From Lachnospiraceae bacterium AC2031 (lineage in GTDB: Bacteria > Bacillota > Clostridia > Lachnospirales > Lachnospiraceae), in contig JIAB01000001.1 of the NCBI GenBank assembly GCA_000687975.1, forward strand, positions 2,518,001-2,582,000: DNA of 64,000 bases. The letters run 5' to 3'. A program made the translations under genes and the position numbers. Positions 38,031 through 45,139 of this stretch are shown in pieces. The notes under the pieces are model-generated. The model searched no databases. It was not told the origin of the DNA and saw only the letters and a program-made list of their open reading frames with translations. Each line of letters opens with the position of its first letter. Within the stretch, counting starts at the first letter, position 1.

Positions 38031-38063
38031 ATGATTGCATTTATAAGTAAGAAAAACGTGTAA
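38031..38063 (+). CDS. Ten-residue leader peptide
   Basis: ATG at 38031 opens a ten-codon frame (MIAFISKKNV) ending in TAA at 38061-38063. A near-perfect AAGGAGG (38015-38021) lies nine bases upstream, as good as any ribosome binding site in the window. The stop codon is inside the 5' arm of a hairpin (38055-38084), and a much larger stem follows. The layout matches translational or transcriptional attenuators. The site partly overlaps the stop codon of the ImmA-like gene. I infer a regulatory leader peptide; it might instead be a chance frame after a strong site. Confidence 0.5.
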   Translation: MIAFISKKNV

Positions 38064-38280
38064 CTACGGCAATAGCTACACGTTCTCTTGAAGAAAGATT
38101 AATAGTAAATCTCTCTAATTGGTTGAATGATATTTTACTATAATCTTTCCAAGAGAGCAACTAAATATTTAATTTCAAAATATTAAATAGCTAGAATGCT
38201 CTAGCGGAAAGACGAGGATTTAAAATTGATTACTAAAAATAATAAATTTTTCCCTTGTCTGTCTTATGAGACAGGAGGGA
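38055..38280 (+). promoter_or_regulatory. Multi-hairpin leader before the EndoU toxin gene
   Basis: Four structures follow each other. Hairpin 1: AACGTGTA (38055-38062) with TACACGTT (38077-38084). Hairpin 2: 38084-38109 with 38134-38156, about 23 base pairs in three blocks with small bulges. Hairpin 3: GCTAG (38190-38194) with CTAGC (38201-38205). Hairpin 4: around 38251-38280, where GTCTGTCT faces AGACAGGA and encloses the toxin gene's ribosome binding site (AGGAGGG, 38273-38279). Together with the leader peptide this looks like a regulatory RNA that limits toxin translation. Confidence 0.6.
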
Positions 38281-38286
38281 ACTGTA

Positions 38287-38793
38287 ATGGGAACAACTAA
38301 AACAGGAAGAGTATTAAATACAAAAGGCGCATCAGGAGTTGCCAGTCAATTTTCTGTCGTTCATTCTAATGAAGGTGCATACACAAAACCACAGAATGGA
38401 AATAAAATTCGATTAAAAAGTGGTGGTCATGGACAGGCGGGAATGAACGAACTTGATAAATACGGAATAGAGTATCATATTGTCAAAACATATTCGAATG
38501 GCGTTCGGGTAGGTTATATTCCTACGCATAAGAATAAAATGAAGCAAACTGGAACTGGTCAGGCTTGGTTTCCTAAGACATGGACAAGTAAAGATATTAA
38601 GCATGCAGGAGAACATGTTGCAAATTTAAAAGGAAATAGACATGTTAAGGATGGTGTTCCAGTATTTGGAATGTGGAAAGGCGTCCGTGTTGGAGTGATA
38701 AGGACAAACGGTAAGATAGGTACTATATTTCCTGATTCAAAACAGCCAAATAAAGAAAAAAGTAGGAATAAGAAAAGAGGTAAGAAAAAATGA
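38287..38793 (+). CDS. Free-standing EndoU-type nuclease toxin
   Basis: A 168-residue protein. The N-terminal part (GRVLNTKGASGVASQFSVVHSNEG) resembles the linker found before toxin domains in large clostridial polymorphic toxins. From about residue 60 the sequence follows the bacterial EndoU fold: H64 in IEYHIVKTY, H81 in YIPTHKNK, WFPKTWTSKDIKHAGEHVA, DGVPVFGMWKGVRVGVI with K131, and T140 before NGKIGTIFPD. EndoU enzymes are metal-independent or Mn-stimulated RNases with two His and a Lys. The C-terminus is a basic tail. No signal peptide or delivery domain is present, so it is either an orphan toxin tip or an intracellular effector. ATG at 38287 follows AGGAGGG by seven bases. It overlaps the next gene by four bases. 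Confidence 0.78.
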   Translation: MGTTKTGRVLNTKGASGVASQFSVVHSNEGAYTKPQNGNKIRLKSGGHGQAGMNELDKYGIEYHIVKTYSNGVRVGYIPTHKNKMKQTGTGQAWFPKTWTSKDIKHAGEHVANLKGNRHVKDGVPVFGMWKGVRVGVIRTNGKIGTIFPDSKQPNKEKSRNKKRGKKK

Positions 38794-39149
38794 ATATAGA
38801 GAAATTTAGAGAAATAATAAAAGAAAGAATTAGAATATCTGTAGAATGTAATGATGAATGGGATTACGGAATAGAAAACTGCTGGAAGCAGGAAATAGAG
38901 ATTCTTACTGAAGACATACCATCATCAATTCTTTTTTTACAGAATGATTGCACAGCTGATGAATATTCATGGATAAGTGAAGTGATTGAAGATATTGCTG
39001 AAAAAACAAATAATAGAGATTTTATTGTTTGCTATAAATCTTTAATGACAAAGTATCCAGAGGAATGCAGTAAGTATAATATAGCAGGGAGTATAGAATA
39101 TGCTGAAGCTGCACTCCGAGAGGAGGAAAATGATGGCAAAGAAAGTTAG
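38790..39149 (+). CDS. Putative immunity protein for the EndoU toxin
   Basis: A 119-residue, strongly acidic, helical protein (many Glu/Asp, several Trp and Cys: NDEWDYGIENCWKQEIEIL, EYSWISEVIEDI). It begins at ATGA overlapping the toxin stop codon by four bases, the arrangement usual for toxin-immunity pairs. I recognise no named domain. An acidic partner would fit binding to the basic RNase. The end overlaps the start of the following DUF4417 gene by 17 bases. Assignment as immunity is by position and charge, not by homology. Confidence 0.6.
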   Translation: MNIEKFREIIKERIRISVECNDEWDYGIENCWKQEIEILTEDIPSSILFLQNDCTADEYSWISEVIEDIAEKTNNRDFIVCYKSLMTKYPEECSKYNIAGSIEYAEAALREEENDGKES

Positions 39150-39807
39150 CAATCTTGTGGATGAGGGATTTAGGATTGATCTTGTGGTTGATGCGTTCTT
39201 TGATGGTTGTTTTGAAATTCCTCACATTAATGCTCCATCTGAAATTATTATTCCAGATGGAATGGTTCCGTTCTCTGTTAGAGAACGGAGCCGGGAATAT
39301 AAAGATTTTGTCTGCTTTTATGAACATGACATCAAATTTAGAAATATTTTAACAGATACGGAACAATATGTGGACGATTTAAAGCGGTTTCCAGGTATAA
39401 TTACACCAGATTGTTCTTTATATATAGATGCACCACTTTGTGTTCAGATTGCAGGTGTATATTTAAATAGGGCAGTTGGCTATTATCTTTCTAAGCAGGG
39501 GATTTATACTGTTCCAAATATTCGATGGGGAGATGAGAGAACATATACCGATGAGTTATTTGGCGAAAAAATCGCTTTTCAAGGAGTAGATAAACATAGT
39601 ATAGTTTCTATTGGTACGTATGGTCAGATAAAATCAGCAGAATCAAAAAGATATTTTAGAGAAGGTTTGATAGCGATGCTTGATGAACTTGAGCCTGAAG
39701 TGGTGTTGGTATATGGAGCTATGCCAGTTAAGATATTTGGTGATTTGATGAATAAAACTAGATTTGTACAATTTGATGATTGGACAACACGCGTGAAGAA
39801 AAAATAG
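39133..39807 (+). CDS. DUF4417-family protein
   Basis: A 224-residue soluble protein that I recognise as DUF4417. Family landmarks are FVCFYEHDIKF, PDCSLYIDAPLCVQIAGVYLNRAVGYYLSKQGIYTVPNIRWGDE (about 92-140) and the VSIGTYGQI strand near 170, with a C-terminal EVVLVYGAMP strand. Proteins of this family are common on phages and conjugative elements, and their function is unknown to me. ATG at 39133 follows AGGAGG (39121-39126); an ATG one codon earlier is also possible. Its 5' end overlaps the immunity gene, so the toxin, immunity and DUF4417 genes form one transcription unit. Confidence 0.75.
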   Translation: MAKKVSNLVDEGFRIDLVVDAFFDGCFEIPHINAPSEIIIPDGMVPFSVRERSREYKDFVCFYEHDIKFRNILTDTEQYVDDLKRFPGIITPDCSLYIDAPLCVQIAGVYLNRAVGYYLSKQGIYTVPNIRWGDERTYTDELFGEKIAFQGVDKHSIVSIGTYGQIKSAESKRYFREGLIAMLDELEPEVVLVYGAMPVKIFGDLMNKTRFVQFDDWTTRVKKK

Positions 39808-40234
39808 TATTTGCTTCAAAACCACTCGGACTTCATACAATAAGGAATTTCACCCACCGGTACTAAAACGGTACTAGAAATTATTGAAACGATATGGAAT
39901 ATGTGTAAACAAGGACGAAAACTAAACAAAATAGTTTAGGAAATGAATTAAAAAGACGTGGAATAAAAAATCATTCTGCGAACTCCTATAATGAAAATAC
40001 TACGGGAAGCCCCTAAAATAGGGACTTCCTGTTTTTTGGGATTAATAAGATGAAGATTTTAAACCGACAGTTTCTCTTGGCATATGTAAAGTCAATATTT
40101 CCATTTACGACTTATTTTTTTCCATTCGCAACAGATTTGAAATATGTATCCTCAGCTTGTTGTATTATCCAATCATCGAAGCTACCGATTGCGAAGTAAT
40201 CGAAGAATAATAAAGATTAGTGGAGGATACAAAA
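39808..40234. other. Gene-poor stretch with terminator and degenerate remnants
   Basis: This 427-base gap holds a direct repeat of CGGTACTA (around 39858 and 39869), a small inverted repeat CTAAAC/GTTTAG (39922-39939), a 12-base match to the guaA 3' end (39980-39991) and a terminator at 40004. One frame across 39851-39940 reads like the tail of a coding sequence (GTKTVLEIIETIWNM) cut off by an upstream stop, perhaps a recombinase remnant. This is a weak suggestion only. Confidence 0.35.
40004..40037 (+). terminator. Terminator downstream of the DUF4417 gene
   Basis: GGGAAGCCCCT (40004-40014) pairs with AGGGACTTCCT (40020-40030) with one mismatch and a five-base loop, followed by six T. It is about 200 bases from the DUF4417 stop codon. 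Confidence 0.85.
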
Positions 40235-40501
40235 ATGACAAAGGAAATTAATGTAAAGAAGGAATCAAAGTTACAGGAAATGTTTAGAGACGATAATCCA
40301 AAGATGAGTGCATTACTATACTTTTTGGCAGCTGTAGTTTGGAGTTTATGTGCGGTAATGAGTTATCATTCTGTTGTTACATATGACACAGGTAGAACCA
40401 GTTTATATGTTGATGGATTTCTTGCTCTGTTTAATCTTGGTCTTGCTTTTGGTAAGGCTTTAAAATATTCAAGACTTAGAAGGAATAATGCTTTAAGATA
40501 A
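40235..40501 (+). CDS. Small two-helix membrane protein
   Basis: An 88-residue protein with a charged N-terminus (MTKEINVKKESKLQEMFRDDNPK), two hydrophobic segments at about 26-45 and 58-75, and a basic C-terminal tail (KYSRLRRNNALR). I do not recognise a family. ATG at 40235 lies eight bases after GGAGG (40222-40226); an upstream GTG at 40220 would remove that site. It is monocistronic and closed by the hairpin at 40524. Small two-helix proteins on islands include holin-like toxins and membrane regulators, but nothing specific can be claimed. Confidence 0.6.
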   Translation: MTKEINVKKESKLQEMFRDDNPKMSALLYFLAAVVWSLCAVMSYHSVVTYDTGRTSLYVDGFLALFNLGLAFGKALKYSRLRRNNALR

Positions 40502-40523
40502 GGTACAAATATCAACGATACGA

Positions 40524-40558
40524 CGCCTACGAGTAGAATTACTCGTAGGCGCTGTTTT
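40524..40558 (+). terminator. Strong hairpin after the small membrane gene
   Basis: GCCTACGAGTA (40525-40535) pairs perfectly with TACTCGTAGGC (40540-40550) around a four-base loop. The T-tract is short (GTTTTGC), so termination may be partial. Confidence 0.75.
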
Positions 40559-40632
40559 GCTTTATAATTATAGAGGTTTTTCGTTGTCTATGCTAAGATA
40601 AAGAAGTAAATATTTACTGAGGGGAAAGTTTT

Positions 40633-41217
40633 ATGGATCAGAAGAAAATCGGAGAGTTTTTAAGAACTCTACGAAAGGAAAAAGGATTAACACAGGAACA
40701 ACTGGCAGAGGAGTTCAATGTCTCAGGAAGGACTGTTTCCAGGTGGGAGACCGGTTCAAATATGCCGGATATCAGCATAGTATCTGAAATAGCGGACTTT
40801 TATGAGATAGATATAAGAGAGTTGATAGACGGAGAACGTAAGAATGAGCCTGTTCCTGAGGAAGAGACAGTGTCAAAGATAATTGAGTATGCAAATGGAG
40901 AGAATACTCAATTGTCAAAAAAAGTAATGGTTAGCTCTATAGTTGGCCTTATATGTTTGTTAGCCTATGTCATAGTAAGTAGATATGATTTTATCTCGCA
41001 GGGGCTGATAAAGGATTTAATCGAAATGGTCCTGTTATTCTTTGCATATAGCTCAATTGTATATAGTATTTCATTTACTAGTGGCAGATTGGAGAAAAAA
41101 ATAGAAAGAAGAAAGGGCATATCGCTAAAAAGAAAGCTTCTTTTTGCTCTAATTTTGTTAGGTGCTTTATTTATTCTGGTAAATATTGCAACATTTTTAC
41201 TGATTGGCTCAGTTTAG
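40633..41217 (+). CDS. Membrane-bound XRE-family regulator
   Basis: A 194-residue protein with an N-terminal Cro/CI helix-turn-helix (about 6-62: LRTLRKEKGLTQEQLAEEFNVSGRTVSRWETGSNMP, then FYEIDIRELIDG). A short linker and three hydrophobic segments follow (about 98-115, 128-150, 170-192). This layout is common in Firmicutes regulators that sense envelope signals or that control a neighbouring transporter or protease. The downstream CPBP protease is 162 bases away. GAGGGGAAAG precedes the ATG. The regulated genes are unknown. Confidence 0.8.
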   Translation: MDQKKIGEFLRTLRKEKGLTQEQLAEEFNVSGRTVSRWETGSNMPDISIVSEIADFYEIDIRELIDGERKNEPVPEEETVSKIIEYANGENTQLSKKVMVSSIVGLICLLAYVIVSRYDFISQGLIKDLIEMVLLFFAYSSIVYSISFTSGRLEKKIERRKGISLKRKLLFALILLGALFILVNIATFLLIGSV

Positions 41218-41323
41218 AAAGATGTACTATTTATGCGGCTTCCCAGGCATGGACAAGCTTGTCTAAAGGAGAAAAATCCTAAATTGTCGCGTCATGTCGT
41301 GTAATTTTTTGAGAAAATATATT

Positions 41324-41371
41324 ACCTTTCAACCAGACCTGAGAAAACAGGCGAGAGAATATGAAAGGTGG
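41324..41371 (+). promoter_or_regulatory. Hairpin that can hide the CPBP ribosome binding site
   Basis: ACCTTTCA (41324-41331) is complementary to TGAAAGGT (41362-41369), which contains most of the ribosome binding site GAAAGGTGG (41363-41371). Between them CCTG (41338-41341) and CAGG (41348-41351) form an inner stem. The 5' part of the gap also holds a perfect GACAAGCTTGTC palindrome (41252-41263). The arrangement suggests translational control. Confidence 0.5.
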
Positions 41372-41379
41372 ATACTATA

Positions 41380-42204
41380 ATGAAACTCAAAAAACTTATT
41401 ATTAACATTTTAATTGTCGCTATTTGCTTTGCTCTTTATAAGGGAACGGGAATATTATTTAAAAATTTCTTACCTTCAAATAGTCTTTCTGAAATTAAAG
41501 TGGATTTCCTAAAAGAACTTATAGGTGCTGTCACAGCGATAATTGGCCTACTAATACTAAAGAAGAAGTCCGTTCTTGAGTTTAAGCTGGAAGGCTTTAA
41601 GGAAGGATTTAAGACCGGTGCGGTAATGCTTGTTTTAAGTGGATTACTGCTTCTTACATTTATATTTAATCATGATCCTATTACTGCTTCAGGACTTGAT
41701 ATAGTTCTTTTTGGAATATTTACTATTTTGATTGGTATATATGAGGAAGTGCTTTTTAGAGGTATTTTCCAAAATGCATTTCATGAGTTCTTCGGCGAAG
41801 ATAACAAGAAAAATGTCATAAAAGCAATAGTTGTAGCTTCTACGATCTTTGGATTATGTCATTTCTTCAATCTAATATCCGGAGGAAGTATTCTTTCTGT
41901 AACAATTCAGGCGTTGTCTGCAATCGCAGCTGGAATCATATTTGGTGCAGTGTACTGTAACAGTGGAAAGAATATATGGCCATGTGTACTTATCCATGGA
42001 TTTGTTGATGGATGTAGTTTTCTCCATAGTGGTATTCTCAGTGGTAAGACAGTAATTGATGCTATTAATGATTATTCTATTATAAACATTGTATCAATAG
42101 TAATTTATTTGGCGATTGCCATTTATCTTTTAGTAAATATGTCAATGTCTGTAAGTACTAATCATTATCAAAGTCGGATAACAAAGAACTCTATTATCCG
42201 ATAG
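41380..42204 (+). CDS. CPBP (Abi) family intramembrane protease
   Basis: A 274-residue membrane protein with about eight hydrophobic segments. The CPBP signature is complete: EEVLFRGIFQ (near 121-130), FGLCHFFN (near 156-163) and HGFVDG (near 206-211). These supply the Glu, Arg and two His of the glutamic-type active site. Family members include Rce1-like proteases, bacteriocin self-immunity proteins and Abi proteins. ATG at 41380 follows GAAAGGTGG by eight bases, a site that can be masked by a hairpin. The upstream XRE-membrane protein may regulate it. The setting inside an accessory island fits immunity or bacteriocin maturation, but no bacteriocin gene is visible. Confidence 0.87.
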   Translation: MKLKKLIINILIVAICFALYKGTGILFKNFLPSNSLSEIKVDFLKELIGAVTAIIGLLILKKKSVLEFKLEGFKEGFKTGAVMLVLSGLLLLTFIFNHDPITASGLDIVLFGIFTILIGIYEEVLFRGIFQNAFHEFFGEDNKKNVIKAIVVASTIFGLCHFFNLISGGSILSVTIQALSAIAAGIIFGAVYCNSGKNIWPCVLIHGFVDGCSFLHSGILSGKTVIDAINDYSIINIVSIVIYLAIAIYLLVNMSMSVSTNHYQSRITKNSIIR

Positions 42205-42584
42205 TAGATGCTCTTCTTTTGCGGCTGGTTTTACAATTGCGCTAAATTGAGAATTCTATGATGATGGTAAAGTGGCCATGGTTCTATTCTGGCTCTAAAA
42301 AATCTGAGAGCCACAAAACATATTTTAAAATATGATTACAAGAGCCTTAAAATAGGATGAACAGAAATACAATTATATGACAGATTCGATAATAGCAATC
42401 GAACTCCTATAGTCCGGGTGGTTTGCAGGTGAAAACGAATTGTTGAAAGCAGGCATTTGATTGAATGCCTGCTTTTTTTGCCTATGCACATGATGGTATA
42501 TATGCTAAAATCAACTTGATAGTCAAGTGAAAAAATGTCATCCAATACTTTGGTTATGGTAGTAAATGGACGAAAAGGGAATAT
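42205..42584. other. 380-base gap with hairpins, guaA-end-like repeat and terminator
   Basis: After the CPBP gene come an inverted repeat TGGCTCT/AGAGCCA (42290-42313), a palindrome CATATTTTAAAATATG (about 42319-42334), a GAACTCCTATAG match to the guaA end (42401-42412) and the terminator at 42446. TGCTAAAAT (42503-42511) is a possible extended -10 element for the histidine kinase gene. No gene is supported here. Confidence 0.45.
42446..42479 (+). terminator. Terminator at the right side of the island
   Basis: AAAGCAGGCATT (42446-42457) pairs perfectly with AATGCCTGCTTT (42464-42475), followed by a run of T to 42479. It lies about 240 bases beyond the CPBP gene. Confidence 0.93.
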
Positions 42585-45119
42585 ATGAGAAAGATTCTGA
42601 TTATCTTAGTTAATATTATAATCATGGCTGTTATATTGGTTTTCGTTGTTTTTTACTCCGGATATGAAAGCAAGGCTTCTTATCTGAGACAGATAGAGTA
42701 TTTTGAAAACACAACGGTTTCCATGGAACGTGTGACGGAGAATTATCTGGAAGGAGAGCAAAGGATATGTGATGTATGGTCGCGCTATATCAATATGAGC
42801 AGCATGACCATGGAGGAGGCAATAGAGTTTATCCGAAACTCTCATGTGTTAGGAAATACTTCGGGACATATAATTACCCTTGATACACTCGAGGGTCTTT
42901 CAACGCGCCCAAAGCAGAATACGACAGATGACTTTGCAGTATCATATAAAAGGGTGGATCTGTTGGAGGATACCAGTTGGATTAATGATATAGGTGAGTC
43001 GATCAATATTACTCGTGCTTATACTAATCCAATGAATGGTGAACAATCACTTGCTTTTTGTAATCGGGTTACACTTGTCGATCCTGAAAATGGTGGCACC
43101 ATAGATGCAATCCTTCTGAGAGTGATTCCAATCTCTGATCTTGAACAGAAATGGGTTTTTCCACAGACTGAATTGGAGAATGCCGAACTATCCATGATTG
43201 ATGCAAGTGGTGATTATATTCTGAAAGGGAACAGCTTTAAGAATTCCAGTTTTTTTGAATTTTATAAATCTTACAATCAAACTGATAATGAATCGACTGT
43301 TCAATTGTTTGACAGTATAACATCATCGACAGGATCCGTATCAATGCTTAATTCCCATGGACAGGAATGTATTCTTGCATTTACTCCCGTTTCAGCATCT
43401 GCCGGATGGACTATGCTGGGTCTTATACCTGCCAAGGATCTTCACGTAGAAAGAAATAACTGGCTGTTATTTGGATTTGTTTCTGTCGGATTACTCATTT
43501 TGTTCCTTTGCGATCTGTTTTATATGCTTTCCTTAAATAAGAGACTTCAGATTACGGCAAGAGAAGCGAAGTCTGCAAGTAAGGCAAAGACAGATTTTCT
43601 TTCAACGATGTCTCATGATATTCGCACTCCTATGAATGCCATTATAGGCCTGACAACCATTACTGAAAAGAATCTTGGAGATGTGGAGTCTACAAGAGAG
43701 AATCTTCGTAAAATCAATCTTGCAAGCAATCATCTGCTTACACTGATAAATGATATACTGGATATTTCTAAGGTTGAAAGCGGAAAGCTGAAACTAAATC
43801 CTCTGACATTTTCCTTAGTGGAGACGATGGAAAATCTGGTGAATATCTCACAACCGATGATCAAAGAAAAAAATATCGAATTTAGAATCCATATCAATCA
43901 GATTGAGAAGGAATACCTATTTGCAGATCAGCTCCGTCTGAATCAGATTTATATAAATATACTTTCAAATGCCATCAAATATACTGAGCCTGGAGGATGT
44001 GTCAATGTAGATCTGAGCGAGGAGAAGAGTGAAGTTCCGGGTTGTGTTCGACTAAAATATGTTGTGGCAGATACAGGAATAGGTATGAGTCCGGAATATA
44101 TGGAGACAATGTATCAGCCATTCTCTCGTCAGACAGACAGCCGTGTCAGCAGCATTCAGGGAACTGGGCTTGGTTTGGCTATTACCAAACAGATGGTTGA
44201 ACTGATGGGTGGAACGATTGAATGTCAGAGTGAACCGGGCAAGGGTACTACATTTACAGTTATCCTTGATGTTTCCGAAGCTGAAAGACAGCGGGAAGAA
44301 CTTCGGCTTGAGGATGTTGATGTTCTGATCGTTGACGATGATGAAATCATGCTGGAAACCTTAGAAGATGAACTTGAATCTATAGGCGCATCAGTAGAGC
44401 TGGCACAAAGTGGTGATGAAGCAATAGAAATGATTAAAAGCAGGCATAACAGTGAACGCGATTATAGTATTGTGATCATAGACTGGAAAATGCCGGACAT
44501 GGATGGTGTTGAAACAATCCGCAGAATACGTGAGGAATTTAACTCGGAAATCCCAATACTTTTGATCTCTGCATATGATTGGTCAGACATCGAGGATAAG
44601 GCGAAAGAAGCTGGGGCAAATGGATTTGTAAGTAAGCCTATCTTCCGTTCTACTCTCTATAACAAGATTAATGAGCTTATTGGTGAGGAAACCCAATCCT
44701 TCGAACCTGAAGATGATTATTCCGATATTGAAGGAATGCATATTCTTATTGCAGAAGATATAGACATAAACTGGGAAATCATATCAAATATGCTCAGCAT
44801 GTTTGGTATCACTTGTGACCGAGCAGAAAATGGACGTGTCTGCGTGGATATGATGAAATCAGCCGCTGAAGGCAGCTATGAGCTAATATTCATGGATATA
44901 CAGATGCCTGAGATGAATGGACTGGATGCGACCAGAGAGATTCGTAAGCTGGAAAATTCCTGGGCAAACTCTATACCTATAATCGCAATGACGGCTGATG
45001 CATTCTCTGAAAATGTTACGGAGTGCATGAACGTAGGAATGAACGGACATATTGCAAAGCCAATAGATATCAAACTGGTTATCAAGGAGATTCGAAGAAT
45101 CAGATATAGATCAAAATAG
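42585..45119 (+). CDS. Hybrid sensor histidine kinase with two receiver domains
   Basis: An 844-residue membrane kinase. An N-terminal helix (about 3-24), an extracytoplasmic sensor region of about 270 residues, and a second helix (about 300-320) precede the dimerisation domain with phospho-acceptor His in STMSHDIRTPMNAIIG (near 344). The ATP-binding domain (about 420-565) has the N-box NILSNAIKYT and DTGIGM and GTGLGLAI. Two receiver domains follow. REC1 (about 580-700) has DDDE and the phospho-Asp in IIDWKMPDMDG. REC2 (about 717-840) has AEDIDIN and FMDIQMPEMNG. No Hpt domain is present, so phosphotransfer must continue elsewhere. A solute-binding lipoprotein gene begins 20 bases later and may supply the ligand signal. 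Confidence 0.93.
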   Translation: MRKILIILVNIIIMAVILVFVVFYSGYESKASYLRQIEYFENTTVSMERVTENYLEGEQRICDVWSRYINMSSMTMEEAIEFIRNSHVLGNTSGHIITLDTLEGLSTRPKQNTTDDFAVSYKRVDLLEDTSWINDIGESINITRAYTNPMNGEQSLAFCNRVTLVDPENGGTIDAILLRVIPISDLEQKWVFPQTELENAELSMIDASGDYILKGNSFKNSSFFEFYKSYNQTDNESTVQLFDSITSSTGSVSMLNSHGQECILAFTPVSASAGWTMLGLIPAKDLHVERNNWLLFGFVSVGLLILFLCDLFYMLSLNKRLQITAREAKSASKAKTDFLSTMSHDIRTPMNAIIGLTTITEKNLGDVESTRENLRKINLASNHLLTLINDILDISKVESGKLKLNPLTFSLVETMENLVNISQPMIKEKNIEFRIHINQIEKEYLFADQLRLNQIYINILSNAIKYTEPGGCVNVDLSEEKSEVPGCVRLKYVVADTGIGMSPEYMETMYQPFSRQTDSRVSSIQGTGLGLAITKQMVELMGGTIECQSEPGKGTTFTVILDVSEAERQREELRLEDVDVLIVDDDEIMLETLEDELESIGASVELAQSGDEAIEMIKSRHNSERDYSIVIIDWKMPDMDGVETIRRIREEFNSEIPILLISAYDWSDIEDKAKEAGANGFVSKPIFRSTLYNKINELIGEETQSFEPEDDYSDIEGMHILIAEDIDINWEIISNMLSMFGITCDRAENGRVCVDMMKSAAEGSYELIFMDIQMPEMNGLDATREIRKLENSWANSIPIIAMTADAFSENVTECMNVGMNGHIAKPIDIKLVIKEIRRIRYRSK

Positions 45120-45139
45120 TGACAGGGGGGTGAACGATT

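Noticed and set aside
40050-40199. A 49-codon frame before the small membrane gene.
   Set aside because: There is no ribosome binding site before its ATG, the composition is not protein-like and it overlaps the likely leader of the next gene.
37000-42600. Intact integrative element with integrase.
   Set aside because: No full integrase, relaxase or replication gene is visible; only short repeats and a doubtful 30-codon tail remain.
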